11,538 bases of DNA from F23-B02 sp963629425 (lineage in GTDB: Bacteria > Bacillota > Clostridia > Oscillospirales > Oscillospiraceae), in contig CAVGIU010000050.1 in NCBI GenBank assembly GCA_963629425.1, forward strand, positions 1-11,538, given 5' to 3'. The position numbers were made by a program, and so were the translations under genes. The notes under the pieces were generated by a model. That model was given only the letters and a program-made list of their open reading frames with translations, was not told where the DNA came from and made no database searches. This document shows positions 4,763 through 11,538 of this stretch, piece by piece (position 1 is the stretch's first letter; every line of letters starts with the position of its first letter).

Positions 4763-7141
4763 TTATATTTTTACCATGTGCAGTGCGGCGGCGCGCAGCA
4801 TGAGCTTTTTTATCGTGCCGCTGTCAAATTCGATCTCTATCAGATAGTCGTTTCCCATAGGGGTCATTTTTATGAGCTTACCGTCGCCAAAGGCCTTATG
4901 GCGCACCCTGTCGCCGATGGAAAACTGCGGCTTTTCGGCCGTTTTGGGCTTAGGCGCTGCCGGCGGCGCAACCGGCTTTTTAAAGCTTTGAGCGGACGGA
5001 ACTCGGAAGGCAAACTCCTTCTGCACCTGCGAGCGCTCGGAAAAGCCGTAGCCCTTGGGAATATTGCGCTTTTCAAGATGCTCCTCGGGTATCTCGTCGA
5101 TAAAGCGAGAGACTCGGTTTGCCGTCGTGCGGCCGAAGAGCATTCTCTGCCGTGCGCATGAAAGGAACAGGCGCTTTTTCGCGCGCGTTATCGCAACGTA
5201 GCAAAGTCTGCGCTCTTCCTCCATCTCGTCGGCCTCGCCGATGGCCTTTATGCCGGGGAATATGCCCTCCTCACAGCCGACAACAAAGACGTTGGGAAAC
5301 TCTAATCCCTTTGCCGAGTGCATAGTCATCATGACGACGCAGTCGGTGCCCTCGTCATAGTTATCCATATCGGTGTACAGCGCAACGTCGGCAAGATAGC
5401 CCTCGAGCGTTGGAGAATCGGTCTCGCCCTTATAGTTTATAATACTGGACTTGAGCTCTTTGATATTCTGCGCGCGGGCATCGTCCTCGACGGTGTGCTT
5501 TTCCTCGAGCATGCGCAGGTAGCCCGTGCGCTCGACGAGCTGATCGTACAGCAGATCGGGCGCAAGCTCGTCCTTGAGCGCTATGAGCTCGTTTATCATC
5601 CCGGCAAACAGCAGCATGCGCGGAGCGGCGCGGCTGAGGTCGGGATAAAGGTCTGCCTTGCTTATGACCGAAAACAGCGAACAGCTGTTTTCATGCGCTA
5701 TCGCAGCGGCGGTCTCGATGCTTTTGGCACCGATGCCGCGCGGGGGATTGTTTATGATCCTGCCGAGACGCAAATCGTCATCCGGAGAGGCTATGACGCA
5801 CAGATAGGCCAGCATGTCCTTGATTTCGGCGCGGTCAAAGAAGCCCGTGCCGCCGAAAATTTTATACGGTATGCCATTGCGCTTGAATGCCTGCTCTATC
5901 TGGTGCGACTGCGCGTTCATTCGGTAAAGCACCGCATTATCGCCCCAGGACGCGCCCTTGCCGTACAGGCCGAGTATCTGAGAGGCGACAAATCTCGCCT
6001 CGTCGTGCTCATTGTCGGCAACATAGAGCTCGGGCTTTTCGCCCATATCGCCCTTTGTCCACAGCTCCTTGCCCTTGCGGCCGAGGTTATTCTTGATAAC
6101 GGCATTTGCTGCGCCCAGTATGTGTCCCGTGCTGCGGTAGTTCTGCTCAAGGCGGATAACGCGGCAGCCCTTGTACTCATCCTCGAACGAGAGGATATTC
6201 TCTATCGTCGCGCCGCGGAACTTATAAATGCTCTGATCATCGTCGCCGACAACGCAGATATTGCCCCACCCCTCGGCAAGCTTGGACGCGAGCATGTACT
6301 GGAGCTTATTCGTATCCTGATATTCGTCGATAAGTATGTACTTAAACCGCCTCTGCCAATATTGACAGACGTCCTCATTCTCATTGAGGAGCTTCACGGT
6401 GTAGTATATAAGATCGTCAAAATCCATTGCACCGGCGGCAAATGCGCGGCGGGCATACTCTGCGTATATCTCCGCTATCTTGACTCTGCGTGCGTCTCCC
6501 GTCGCCTTTGCGCGGGCATAGTACTGTTCGGGCGAGCAGCAGTCGTCCTTTGCACGGCTTATTTCGGAAAGCAGCATGCGCGGCGGATATTTCTTATCGT
6601 CAAGGTCAAAGTCGCGCAGAATATGCTTAATAAGGCTCTGACTGTCGGAGCTGTCGTAGATCGTAAAGCTCGAGGTAAAGCCCAGACGGTCCGCGTCGCG
6701 GCGGAGTATGCGCACGCAGGCGGAGTGGAATGTCGATGCCCACACATCCGCTCCGGCCTCACCGAGCATTTTGGAAAGCCTTGTTTTCAGCTCGTCGGCC
6801 GCTTTATTCGTAAACGTTATGGCGAGGATGCGCCAAGGCTCGACCGGCTCAAAGGCCGCCGTGCGGTGAGCCTTATCGTCGAGCCGCGCCATTTTATCAA
6901 TGTCCTCAATGCTTGCATTTTCGGGTATCTCATTGCTGTCTGCGGCTTTGCCGTAGCGCATGAGATTTGCTATTCTGTTTATGAGAACCGTTGTTTTGCC
7001 GCTGCCGGCGCCGGCCAGAATGAGCAGTGCGCCCTCAGTCGCCATGACAGCCTTTCTCTGCATGGGATTAAGCCCGGCGAAATCGGTCTCTATTACTTTT
7101 TTTCTTGCTTCAAGGTATCTTTCTTCAAAACTATTATTCAT
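4763..7141 (-). CDS. pcrA: ATP-dependent DNA helicase PcrA/UvrD (superfamily 1A)
   Basis: A 792-residue 3'-5' DNA helicase with all SF1A motifs: Walker A GAGSGKT (44-50), motif Ia LAITFTNKAADEL (106-118), motif II DEYQD (272-276), motif III VVGDDDQSIYKFRGA (297-311), motif IV EQNYRST (332-338), motif V TMHSAKGLEFPNV (606-618), and motif VI ERRLCYVAITRAKKRL (643-658). The C-terminal segment FSIGDRVRHKAFGDGKL (740-756) is the tudor-like domain that binds RNA polymerase in PcrA and separates it from Rep. It acts in nucleotide excision repair, removal of RecA filaments, and replication-transcription conflicts. Compared with the Bacillus proteins there is an acidic insert of roughly 30 residues between motifs I and Ia. 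The start has no good ribosome site; it follows the MATE stop by 33 bases. Length is a little above the usual 720-750. Confidence 0.95.
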   Translation of the reverse strand: MNNSFEERYLEARKKVIETDFAGLNPMQRKAVMATEGALLILAGAGSGKTTVLINRIANLMRYGKAADSNEIPENASIEDIDKMARLDDKAHRTAAFEPVEPWRILAITFTNKAADELKTRLSKMLGEAGADVWASTFHSACVRILRRDADRLGFTSSFTIYDSSDSQSLIKHILRDFDLDDKKYPPRMLLSEISRAKDDCCSPEQYYARAKATGDARRVKIAEIYAEYARRAFAAGAMDFDDLIYYTVKLLNENEDVCQYWQRRFKYILIDEYQDTNKLQYMLASKLAEGWGNICVVGDDDQSIYKFRGATIENILSFEDEYKGCRVIRLEQNYRSTGHILGAANAVIKNNLGRKGKELWTKGDMGEKPELYVADNEHDEARFVASQILGLYGKGASWGDNAVLYRMNAQSHQIEQAFKRNGIPYKIFGGTGFFDRAEIKDMLAYLCVIASPDDDLRLGRIINNPPRGIGAKSIETAAAIAHENSCSLFSVISKADLYPDLSRAAPRMLLFAGMINELIALKDELAPDLLYDQLVERTGYLRMLEEKHTVEDDARAQNIKELKSSIINYKGETDSPTLEGYLADVALYTDMDNYDEGTDCVVMMTMHSAKGLEFPNVFVVGCEEGIFPGIKAIGEADEMEEERRLCYVAITRAKKRLFLSCARQRMLFGRTTANRVSRFIDEIPEEHLEKRNIPKGYGFSERSQVQKEFAFRVPSAQSFKKPVAPPAAPKPKTAEKPQFSIGDRVRHKAFGDGKLIKMTPMGNDYLIEIEFDSGTIKKLMLRAAALHMVKI

Positions 7142-7174
7142 GACGTGTCATTTTACCACGAATGCAGGATGCTT

Positions 7175-8563
7175 TCAAGAGTGGGCGCTGTCGAGCACGA
7201 TGTGATCGTATCGCTTGGAGGGACGGTAGATAATGAGCGCTATAAAGATAAGAACGGCCGTCGCCGCAAGGCTTATGGGGTAAACGGTCATTATCGTCGC
7301 AAAGGTTCGGCTCATCGGGAATACGGTGTATATCCACACAATGCGTATGCCGCACACGCCGAGCATCGTCAGTATTGCCGGAACGAGCGATATGCCGTAG
7401 CCGCGCATATATGCCGACATGACTTCATACAAAAGCGAGAATATATACGAGGTATAAACTATCTTAAGTCGTGTAAAGCCGATCTCGATGACCTCGGGAT
7501 CGTTGTTGAACAGGCCGATAAGAAATCTTCCGGAAAGCAGCATGATAAGTACCGTTATTCCGGTAACGATGATATTCTCAATAATACAGAGCTTGAGCGT
7601 TTTGCGACAGCGGTCTATCTGCGCCGCACCGTAGTTCTGTCCGACAAAGGTGGTGCATGCCTGACCGAAGGAGTTGAGAATGTAGTATGCCATGATCTCG
7701 ACATTGAAGCCCGCGGAGGAGGCCGCCATCGTCACCTTGCCGAGACTGTTTACAGCCGAGGAGATGATGATGTTTGAAAGCGAAAAGACCGCGCTTTGAA
7801 TACCGGCCGGAAGGCCGATCTTGAGTATACGCCAAAGTATTTTCCGGTCAATACGCAGTTCCTTGAGGTTAACGCGAATTGAAAGCTCACTCTTTAACAG
7901 CTTTCTGCCGAGGATGGCGGAACTTATAAGGTTTGCAATGACAGTCGCAATGGCAACGCCGTCGACCGTCATATCAAGAACCGTAACGAAGAATATATTG
8001 AGTATGACGTTCAGTACGCCCGAAACCGCAAGCGCGATAAGCGGAGTTTTTGTGTCTCCCGCGCTGCGGAATATGGCAGATTCAAAGTTATAGAGGAATA
8101 TTACAGGCAGTCCGAGCAGGTATATGCGCATATAGGTCATGGCAAGCGGAAAAACATCATCCGGAACATTGAGCATCAAAAGCACGGGCTTTGCAAGCAG
8201 CTGGCCTATGAGCATGACGATAAAGCCGCCGAGAACGGACGCAACGATCGACGTGTGCACCGCGCGCGACACAGTCGTCTTATCTCCCCTGCCGATGGCA
8301 TTTGCTATTACAACATTCGCGCCGAGAGCTATGCCGATGAATAGGTTCAAAACAAGGCCTATAACAGGGCCGTTTGCACCGACCGCTGCAACCGCCGCGA
8401 CCCTGTCGGTCGACGCAAAGTTGCCGACTATGGCAACATCTGACGCATTAAAAAGCTGCCCCAAAATGCCTGTTGCCGCAACGGGCAGAGCATAGAGCAG
8501 TATCTTATCCCACATCGAGCCGCCCAGCATATCTATCGCAAGGCTTCTTTTTCTTTTTTCCAT
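7175..8563 (-). CDS. MATE-family multidrug/metabolite efflux protein
   Basis: A 462-residue membrane protein with about twelve helices in two repeats, of the MatE type. The N-terminal repeat opens with MWDKILLYALPVAATGILGQ and continues FNASDVAIVGNFAS, the usual helix 1-2 signature. The second repeat begins near KILKIGLPAGIQSAVFSLSN and includes GQACTTFVGQNYGA, matching the VGQNYGA motif common in bacterial MATE proteins. These pumps exchange cations for organic compounds across the membrane; the substrate is unknown. The frame extends to a GTG at 8569, but the only ribosome site, GAGG at 8571-8574, sits directly against that GTG and seven bases before the ATG at 8563, so 8563 is chosen. First gene of a likely operon with pcrA and EamA. 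Confidence 0.92.
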   Translation of the reverse strand: MEKRKRSLAIDMLGGSMWDKILLYALPVAATGILGQLFNASDVAIVGNFASTDRVAAVAAVGANGPVIGLVLNLFIGIALGANVVIANAIGRGDKTTVSRAVHTSIVASVLGGFIVMLIGQLLAKPVLLMLNVPDDVFPLAMTYMRIYLLGLPVIFLYNFESAIFRSAGDTKTPLIALAVSGVLNVILNIFFVTVLDMTVDGVAIATVIANLISSAILGRKLLKSELSIRVNLKELRIDRKILWRILKIGLPAGIQSAVFSLSNIIISSAVNSLGKVTMAASSAGFNVEIMAYYILNSFGQACTTFVGQNYGAAQIDRCRKTLKLCIIENIIVTGITVLIMLLSGRFLIGLFNNDPEVIEIGFTRLKIVYTSYIFSLLYEVMSAYMRGYGISLVPAILTMLGVCGIRIVWIYTVFPMSRTFATIMTVYPISLAATAVLIFIALIIYRPSKRYDHIVLDSAHS

Positions 8564-8593
8564 ATACACACCTCATTTTGAAAACACCATGAT

Positions 8594-8621
8594 ATTTTAA
8601 CGCAAACTTTATATATTTCAA
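8594..8621 (-). promoter_or_regulatory. Candidate sigma-A promoter of the MATE-pcrA-EamA operon
   Basis: Minus-strand TTGAAA (8616-8621) and TAAAAT (8594-8599) are 16 bases apart, 30 bases upstream of the MATE start. A second candidate a little further up has TTGACC (8660-8665) and TATTAA (8637-8642) with 17 bases between. Both lie in the AT-rich gap after the sigF terminator, which implies transcription independent of spoIIA. Confidence 0.5.
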
Positions 8622-8691
8622 TACCCCATACTTTATTTAATAAATTATTAATAAGTTTTGGTCAAAGTGCATCATCCGTGTGCAACAAAAG

Positions 8692-8726
8692 CAGAACCGC
8701 GCGGGAACAATTCCCGTGCGGTTCTG
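8692..8726 (-). terminator. Rho-independent terminator of the spoIIA operon
   Basis: A 16-bp stem with one wobble pair (8692-8707 with 8711-8726) closes a three-base loop. It begins one base after the sigF stop codon. On the minus strand it is followed by GC and then TTTTGTT. Confidence 0.85.
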
Positions 8727-8727
8727 T

Positions 8728-9435
8728 TCAAGAGAGCATTTCGCGAAGCTGCGTTATCGCCTTGCGCTCAAGGCGCGATATCTGCACCTGCGATACGTCC
8801 AGCATTCGCGCCGTTTTTTCCTGCGTAAACCCGTGATAATAGCGCAGATACAGCGTTTTTCGCTCCTTTTCCGGCAGACGCTCGATGGCGCAGCGCAGAG
8901 CGACGTGCTCTATCATGCGCTCCTCGCCGTTTAAGTCGCACAGGATATGCTCAAGGGTGAAGCCCTCATCCCCTGTTTCGCGCTGAAGGCTCTCGGCGGG
9001 GCCGGTGGCCGTTTCGGCAAATGCTATCTCCTCGGGCGTAAGACCGGTCTCGGCGGCAAGCTCGGACAGAACGGCTGCCCTGCCCAGACGCTGCTCAAGT
9101 GCGCGGCGAGCGCTTTTAATGTGCTGCGAACGTTCCTTTATGCTCCGGCTTACCTTTACCGTTCCGTCATCGCGCAAAAATCGGCGTATCTCGCCCGATA
9201 TTTTGGGCACGGCGTAGGTCGAAAACTGCGTTCCGAAATCCGGGTCAAAGCCCGCGATGGCCTTTAAGAAGCCGAGGCAGCCGAGTTGGTACAGATCGTC
9301 CGGCTCAACACCCCGGCCGAAAAATCGCCGTGCGACGCTCCATATGAGTCCCGAATTTTCCTCAACGAGCCGCTCGGAGGCGGCCTTGTCCCCCGCTTGT
9401 GCCAGGCGGAGGTCATTGAGCATGCACTCGGTCAT
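8728..9435 (-). CDS. sigF: RNA polymerase sigma factor SigF (SpoIIAC), forespore-specific
   Basis: A 235-residue sigma-70 family factor. Region 2 runs from GLIWSVARRFFGRGVEPDDL (29-48) through YQLGCLGFLKAI, FSTYAVPKISGEIRRFLRDD (71-90) and GTVKVSRSIKE. Region 3 follows near 105-145. Region 4.2 with its helix-turn-helix is HGFTQEKTARMLDVSQVQIS (201-220) plus RLERKA. The match to Bacillus SigF is clear through region 2 and the SQVQISRLE stretch, and the position after spoIIAA-spoIIAB settles the identity over SigG. It directs the first forespore genes after asymmetric septation and is held inactive by SpoIIAB. It is about 20 residues shorter at the N-terminus than the Bacillus protein. The ATG overlaps the spoIIAB stop by 4 bases with no clear Shine-Dalgarno sequence, so translation is probably coupled. 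Confidence 0.96.
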   Translation of the reverse strand: MTECMLNDLRLAQAGDKAASERLVEENSGLIWSVARRFFGRGVEPDDLYQLGCLGFLKAIAGFDPDFGTQFSTYAVPKISGEIRRFLRDDGTVKVSRSIKERSQHIKSARRALEQRLGRAAVLSELAAETGLTPEEIAFAETATGPAESLQRETGDEGFTLEHILCDLNGEERMIEHVALRCAIERLPEKERKTLYLRYYHGFTQEKTARMLDVSQVQISRLERKAITQLREMLS

Positions 9436-9872
9436 CGTAAGGCTCGGCGCTGGCGTATGGTGCGCAGCATGGTGACGGTCGTGCCCTTGCCGGGCGTGCT
9501 TTTCACCTTAAGCTTGTCCATGAAGCTTTCCATAATGGTGAACCCCATACCGCTGCGCTCCTCGCCGCCGGTGGTGTACATCGGTAACATCGCCTGCCGG
9601 AGATCGGCTATGCCGCGTCCCTTGTCACGGATGCTTATCTCGAGCTTCTCACCGTCGAGGATGCGCAGACGCATAATTATCGTTCCGATGCTGTCGGGGT
9701 ACGCATGGACGATGCAGTTGGTCACAGCCTCGCTGACTGAGGTCTTGATATCGCCCAGCTCGTCGAGCGTCGGGTCAAGCTGCGCGGCAAAGCCCGCCGC
9801 GGCTGCGCGGGCAAAGCTCTCGTTCGAGCTGCAGCTTGGAAATTCAAGCTTTATGTAGTTTGTCACCGTCAT
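9432..9872 (-). CDS. spoIIAB: Anti-sigma F factor and serine kinase SpoIIAB
   Basis: A 146-residue GHKL-fold protein, the same length as the Bacillus one. It binds ATP, sequesters sigma-F, and phosphorylates SpoIIAA. Visible elements are NESFAR (17-22), QLDPTLDEL (31-39), the N-box SEAVTNCIVHAYPD (47-60) with Glu48 and Asn52, the G1 box IRDKGRGIADL (81-91), the lid with TTGGEERSGMGF (100-111), and the G2-type end STPGKGTTV (125-133). A strong ribosome site, AGGGAGG, lies in the end of spoIIAA. Overlaps with both neighbours are 4 bases (ATGA), as in a tightly coupled operon. Confidence 0.97.
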   Translation of the reverse strand: MTVTNYIKLEFPSCSSNESFARAAAAGFAAQLDPTLDELGDIKTSVSEAVTNCIVHAYPDSIGTIIMRLRILDGEKLEISIRDKGRGIADLRQAMLPMYTTGGEERSGMGFTIMESFMDKLKVKSTPGKGTTVTMLRTIRQRRALR

Positions 9873-10195
9873 GTCGTTACCTCCCTTTTCACGGCGATCG
9901 GTATCATTCTGTCTATGCCCGAAGCATCAAGAACCTTGAGTGGCTGCGGCTGCGGGTTTTCGATGTACATTCTGCCGCCGGCACTCCGCATTTTCTTATA
10001 GCTGCGCACGATGACCGCAACACCGGACGAGTCCATAAATCCCAGCTGCGTCAGGTCAAGTACAAGGTCGCGCGGAAGATATCTGTCAATGTTCTCGGCA
10101 ATGCCGGATACCGTCATTTTCGCGCTGTGGTGGTCAAGTTCTCCGGCAAGATATACCGTGAGCCTGCCGTCGGAATATTCCGATGCTATTTTCAT
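9869..10195 (-). CDS. spoIIAA: Anti-anti-sigma factor SpoIIAA (STAS domain)
   Basis: A 108-residue single STAS-domain protein. In its unphosphorylated form it binds SpoIIAB and frees sigma-F; SpoIIAB phosphorylates it and SpoIIE removes the phosphate. Key parts are the strand LTVYLAGELDHHSA (12-25) and the switch site LGFMDSSGVAVIVRSYK (51-67). Ser56 there aligns with the phosphorylated Ser58 of Bacillus subtilis. The frame extends to 10228, but GGGGTG at 10202-10207 is six bases before the ATG at 10195 and directly abuts the ATG two codons earlier. The earlier starts would also fall in or beyond the terminator hairpin. The chosen form aligns with the Bacillus N-terminus. First gene of the operon. 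Confidence 0.95.
   Translation of the reverse strand: MKIASEYSDGRLTVYLAGELDHHSAKMTVSGIAENIDRYLPRDLVLDLTQLGFMDSSGVAVIVRSYKKMRSAGGRMYIENPQPQPLKVLDASGIDRMIPIAVKREVTT
9880..9886 (-). promoter_or_regulatory. Strong ribosome binding site of spoIIAB inside spoIIAA
   Basis: Minus-strand AGGGAGG followed by T lies seven bases before the spoIIAB ATG. It is much stronger than anything before sigF, consistent with the anti-sigma factor being made at least in step with the sigma factor it must hold. Confidence 0.7.
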
Positions 10196-10201
10196 TTTCA
10201 T

Positions 10202-10207
10202 CACCCC
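10202..10207 (-). promoter_or_regulatory. Ribosome binding site fixing the spoIIAA start
   Basis: Minus-strand GGGGTG is six bases from the ATG at 10193-10195. It lies only five bases after the T-run of the upstream hairpin. Confidence 0.6.
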
Positions 10208-10212
10208 AATAT

Positions 10213-10248
10213 AAAAAACTGATGTCAAGCTACGCTTAACATCAGTTT
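10213..10248 (-). terminator. Rho-independent terminator after valS, abutting the spoIIAA leader
   Basis: On the minus strand AAACTGATGTTAAGC (10234-10248) pairs with GCTTGACATCAGTTT (10216-10230), with one wobble, around a GTA loop. A run of six T residues ends at 10213. It lies 40 bases after the valS stop and leaves 17 bases before the spoIIAA start codon. It may end the valS transcript or act as an attenuator for spoIIA. Confidence 0.85.
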
Positions 10249-10288
10249 AAATGTTTATATATGCAGTTTTTGCAGAAGTCTGTCGGAC

Positions 10289-11538
10289 TTATCCGAGATT
10301 TTTAAGGCTCTCCTCAAGATTTTCTATAAGCGCTTCGAGTTTTGCCTTCTTTTCGCGCTCGACGTTGACGACCTTCTCAGGTGCGCGGGAGACGAAGTTT
10401 TCATTTGCAAGCTTTGCTATCTGACCGTCGAGCTGTTTTCTGGCGTTTGCAAGCTCCTTTTCCATGCGAGCACGCTCCTTTTCGAGGTCGACGAGCTCGG
10501 CCATGGGCATAAACATACGCGCATTGTCGGTTATGACCGATACCATGCCGTCGGTCGACTCGGGAAGCTCGGAACTTACCTCGATGCCGGAGGCATAAGC
10601 CAGCTTGCAGATGAACTTCTCGCCGTCTTCAAATGCCCCGCCCTTATCGGTCACGATGATGAGGTGGCTCTTCCTGGACGGTGGCACGTTCATCTCCGCT
10701 CTGCGGGCACGCACGGCCTTGATAGCGTCCATGACCATACCGAAGTTTGCCTCGTCCTCGGGGAAGTTGAGGCTCTCGTCATACTCGGGGTAAGACTGCA
10801 TCATAAGCGCATCGCCCTCGTGCGGCAGCGCCTGCCAGATCTCCTCGGTGATAAACGGCATGAACGGGTGCAGAAGCTTCAGTATCTCGACAAGGACGTA
10901 CAGCAGGACGCGCTGTGCCCCCTCCTTTGCCGCTTCGTCATCGCCGTTAAGGCGCGGCTTTGTGAGCTCAATATACCAGTCGCAGTAGTCATCCCAAATG
11001 AAGTCGTATATCTTACCGGCCGCGACACCGAGCTCGAAGCTATCCATATTGTCGCAGACCTCTTTGATAACGCGGTCGAGCTTCGAAAGTATCCACTTAT
11101 CCTCGGTCTCGAGCTTTTCAGGCAGATGATTATCCTCAATGGTGAGGTTGAGCATGACAAAGCGCGATGCGTTCCAAATCTTATTGCAGAAATTGCGCAT
11201 CGCCTCACACTTTTCTACATAAAAACGCATATCATTGCCGGGGCTGTTGCCGGTTATGAGGTTAAAGCGTAGCGCGTCCGCGCCGTACTTCTCTGCCATC
11301 TCCAGGGGGTCAATGCCGTTGCCGAGACTCTTGGACATTTTTCTGCCCTGACTGTCGCGCACAAGGCCGTGGATGAACACGGTGTGGAACGGCTCCTTTT
11401 TCATCTGCTCCATGCCGGAGAAGATCATTCTTGCGACCCAGAAAAAGATGATATCATAGCCCGTTACCATGACAGATGTCGGATACCAGTAGTCAAGCTC
11501 GGGGGTCTTATCCGGCCAGCCCATGGTCGAGAACGGCC
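10289..11538 (-). CDS. valS: Valyl-tRNA synthetase, C-terminal part (cut by window end)
   Basis: About 415 residues are visible and the frame continues past the right edge; the first in-frame ATG at 11524 is internal (PFSTMGWPDKTPELDYWYPT). This class Ia synthetase charges tRNA-Val in the cytoplasm. Visible in order are the end of the catalytic domain (GYDIIFFWVARMIFSG), FIHGLVRDSQGRKMSKSLGN with the KMSKS ATP loop at visible residues 66-70, the anticodon-binding helices (LSKLDRVIKEVCDNMDSFEL through LLHPFMPFITEEIWQALP), and the C-terminal coiled coil (LVDLEKERARMEKELANARK and KLANENFVSRAPEKVV) that is typical of ValRS and contacts the tRNA. The stop codon is followed by the terminator at 10213-10248. 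Confidence 0.96.
   Translation of the reverse strand, partial: PFSTMGWPDKTPELDYWYPTSVMVTGYDIIFFWVARMIFSGMEQMKKEPFHTVFIHGLVRDSQGRKMSKSLGNGIDPLEMAEKYGADALRFNLITGNSPGNDMRFYVEKCEAMRNFCNKIWNASRFVMLNLTIEDNHLPEKLETEDKWILSKLDRVIKEVCDNMDSFELGVAAGKIYDFIWDDYCDWYIELTKPRLNGDDEAAKEGAQRVLLYVLVEILKLLHPFMPFITEEIWQALPHEGDALMMQSYPEYDESLNFPEDEANFGMVMDAIKAVRARRAEMNVPPSRKSHLIIVTDKGGAFEDGEKFICKLAYASGIEVSSELPESTDGMVSVITDNARMFMPMAELVDLEKERARMEKELANARKQLDGQIAKLANENFVSRAPEKVVNVEREKKAKLEALIENLEESLKNLG

Noticed and set aside
3837..4847. 336-codon plus-strand open frame opposite EamA
   Set aside because: Antisense shadow in the same codon register; charged low-quality sequence with no domain, while the minus strand encodes a clear ten-helix transporter.
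5318..7777. 819-codon plus-strand open frame opposite pcrA and the MATE gene
   Set aside because: It is in exact antisense codon register with both real genes, spans their junction, has no ribosome site and no recognisable domain. pcrA and MATE have full sets of family motifs.
1..11538. CRISPR array, insertion sequence ends, riboswitch or defence-system genes
   Set aside because: No regularly spaced repeats, transposase, recognised riboswitch core or defence-type domains were visible. The genes are standard sporulation, repair, transport and translation functions.

Overview
The window comes from a spore-forming member of the Clostridia (Firmicutes). The complete spoIIAA-spoIIAB-sigF sporulation operon makes that firm. 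Placement near gut Oscillospiraceae/Ruminococcaceae is only an impression from the moderate GC content and the style of the proteins. Apart from the first few hundred bases it looks like ordinary chromosome, mostly on the minus strand, and I found no convincing new multi-gene system.

Layout, left to right. Bases 1-117 hold the last 38 codons of an unrecognised plus-strand gene, followed by a terminator at 234-261. A minus-strand fragment resembling a tRNA T-arm lies at 270-286 and a strong bidirectional hairpin at 339-371. This block is more AT-rich and uses different codons from the rest, so it may be the edge of an integrated element. Bases 372-674 contain no confident gene. Then come a small flavodoxin-fold protein (minus) and an AraC-family regulator (minus). 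Divergent from the regulator is a DAACS/SDF-family amino acid:cation symporter (plus). Regulator and transporter share a 132-base control region with two good sigma-A promoters and an imperfect inverted repeat, so the regulator probably controls the transporter.

From 8563 down to 3882 (minus) lies a likely operon: a MATE efflux pump, the DNA helicase PcrA, and a DMT/EamA transporter, with gaps of 33 and 5 bases. From 10195 down to 8728 (minus) lies the spoIIA operon. SpoIIAA and SpoIIAB form the partner switch that holds sigma-F inactive until the forespore forms. Adjacent genes overlap by 4 bases and the operon ends in a strong terminator. At the right edge is the C-terminal part of valyl-tRNA synthetase (minus), cut by the window end. 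Its terminator hairpin sits almost directly on the spoIIAA ribosome binding site, leaving no room there for a spoIIA promoter.

Most long open frames opposite the real genes are shadows. The genes rarely use TTA, CTA or TCA, so the antisense frame in the same codon register stays open.
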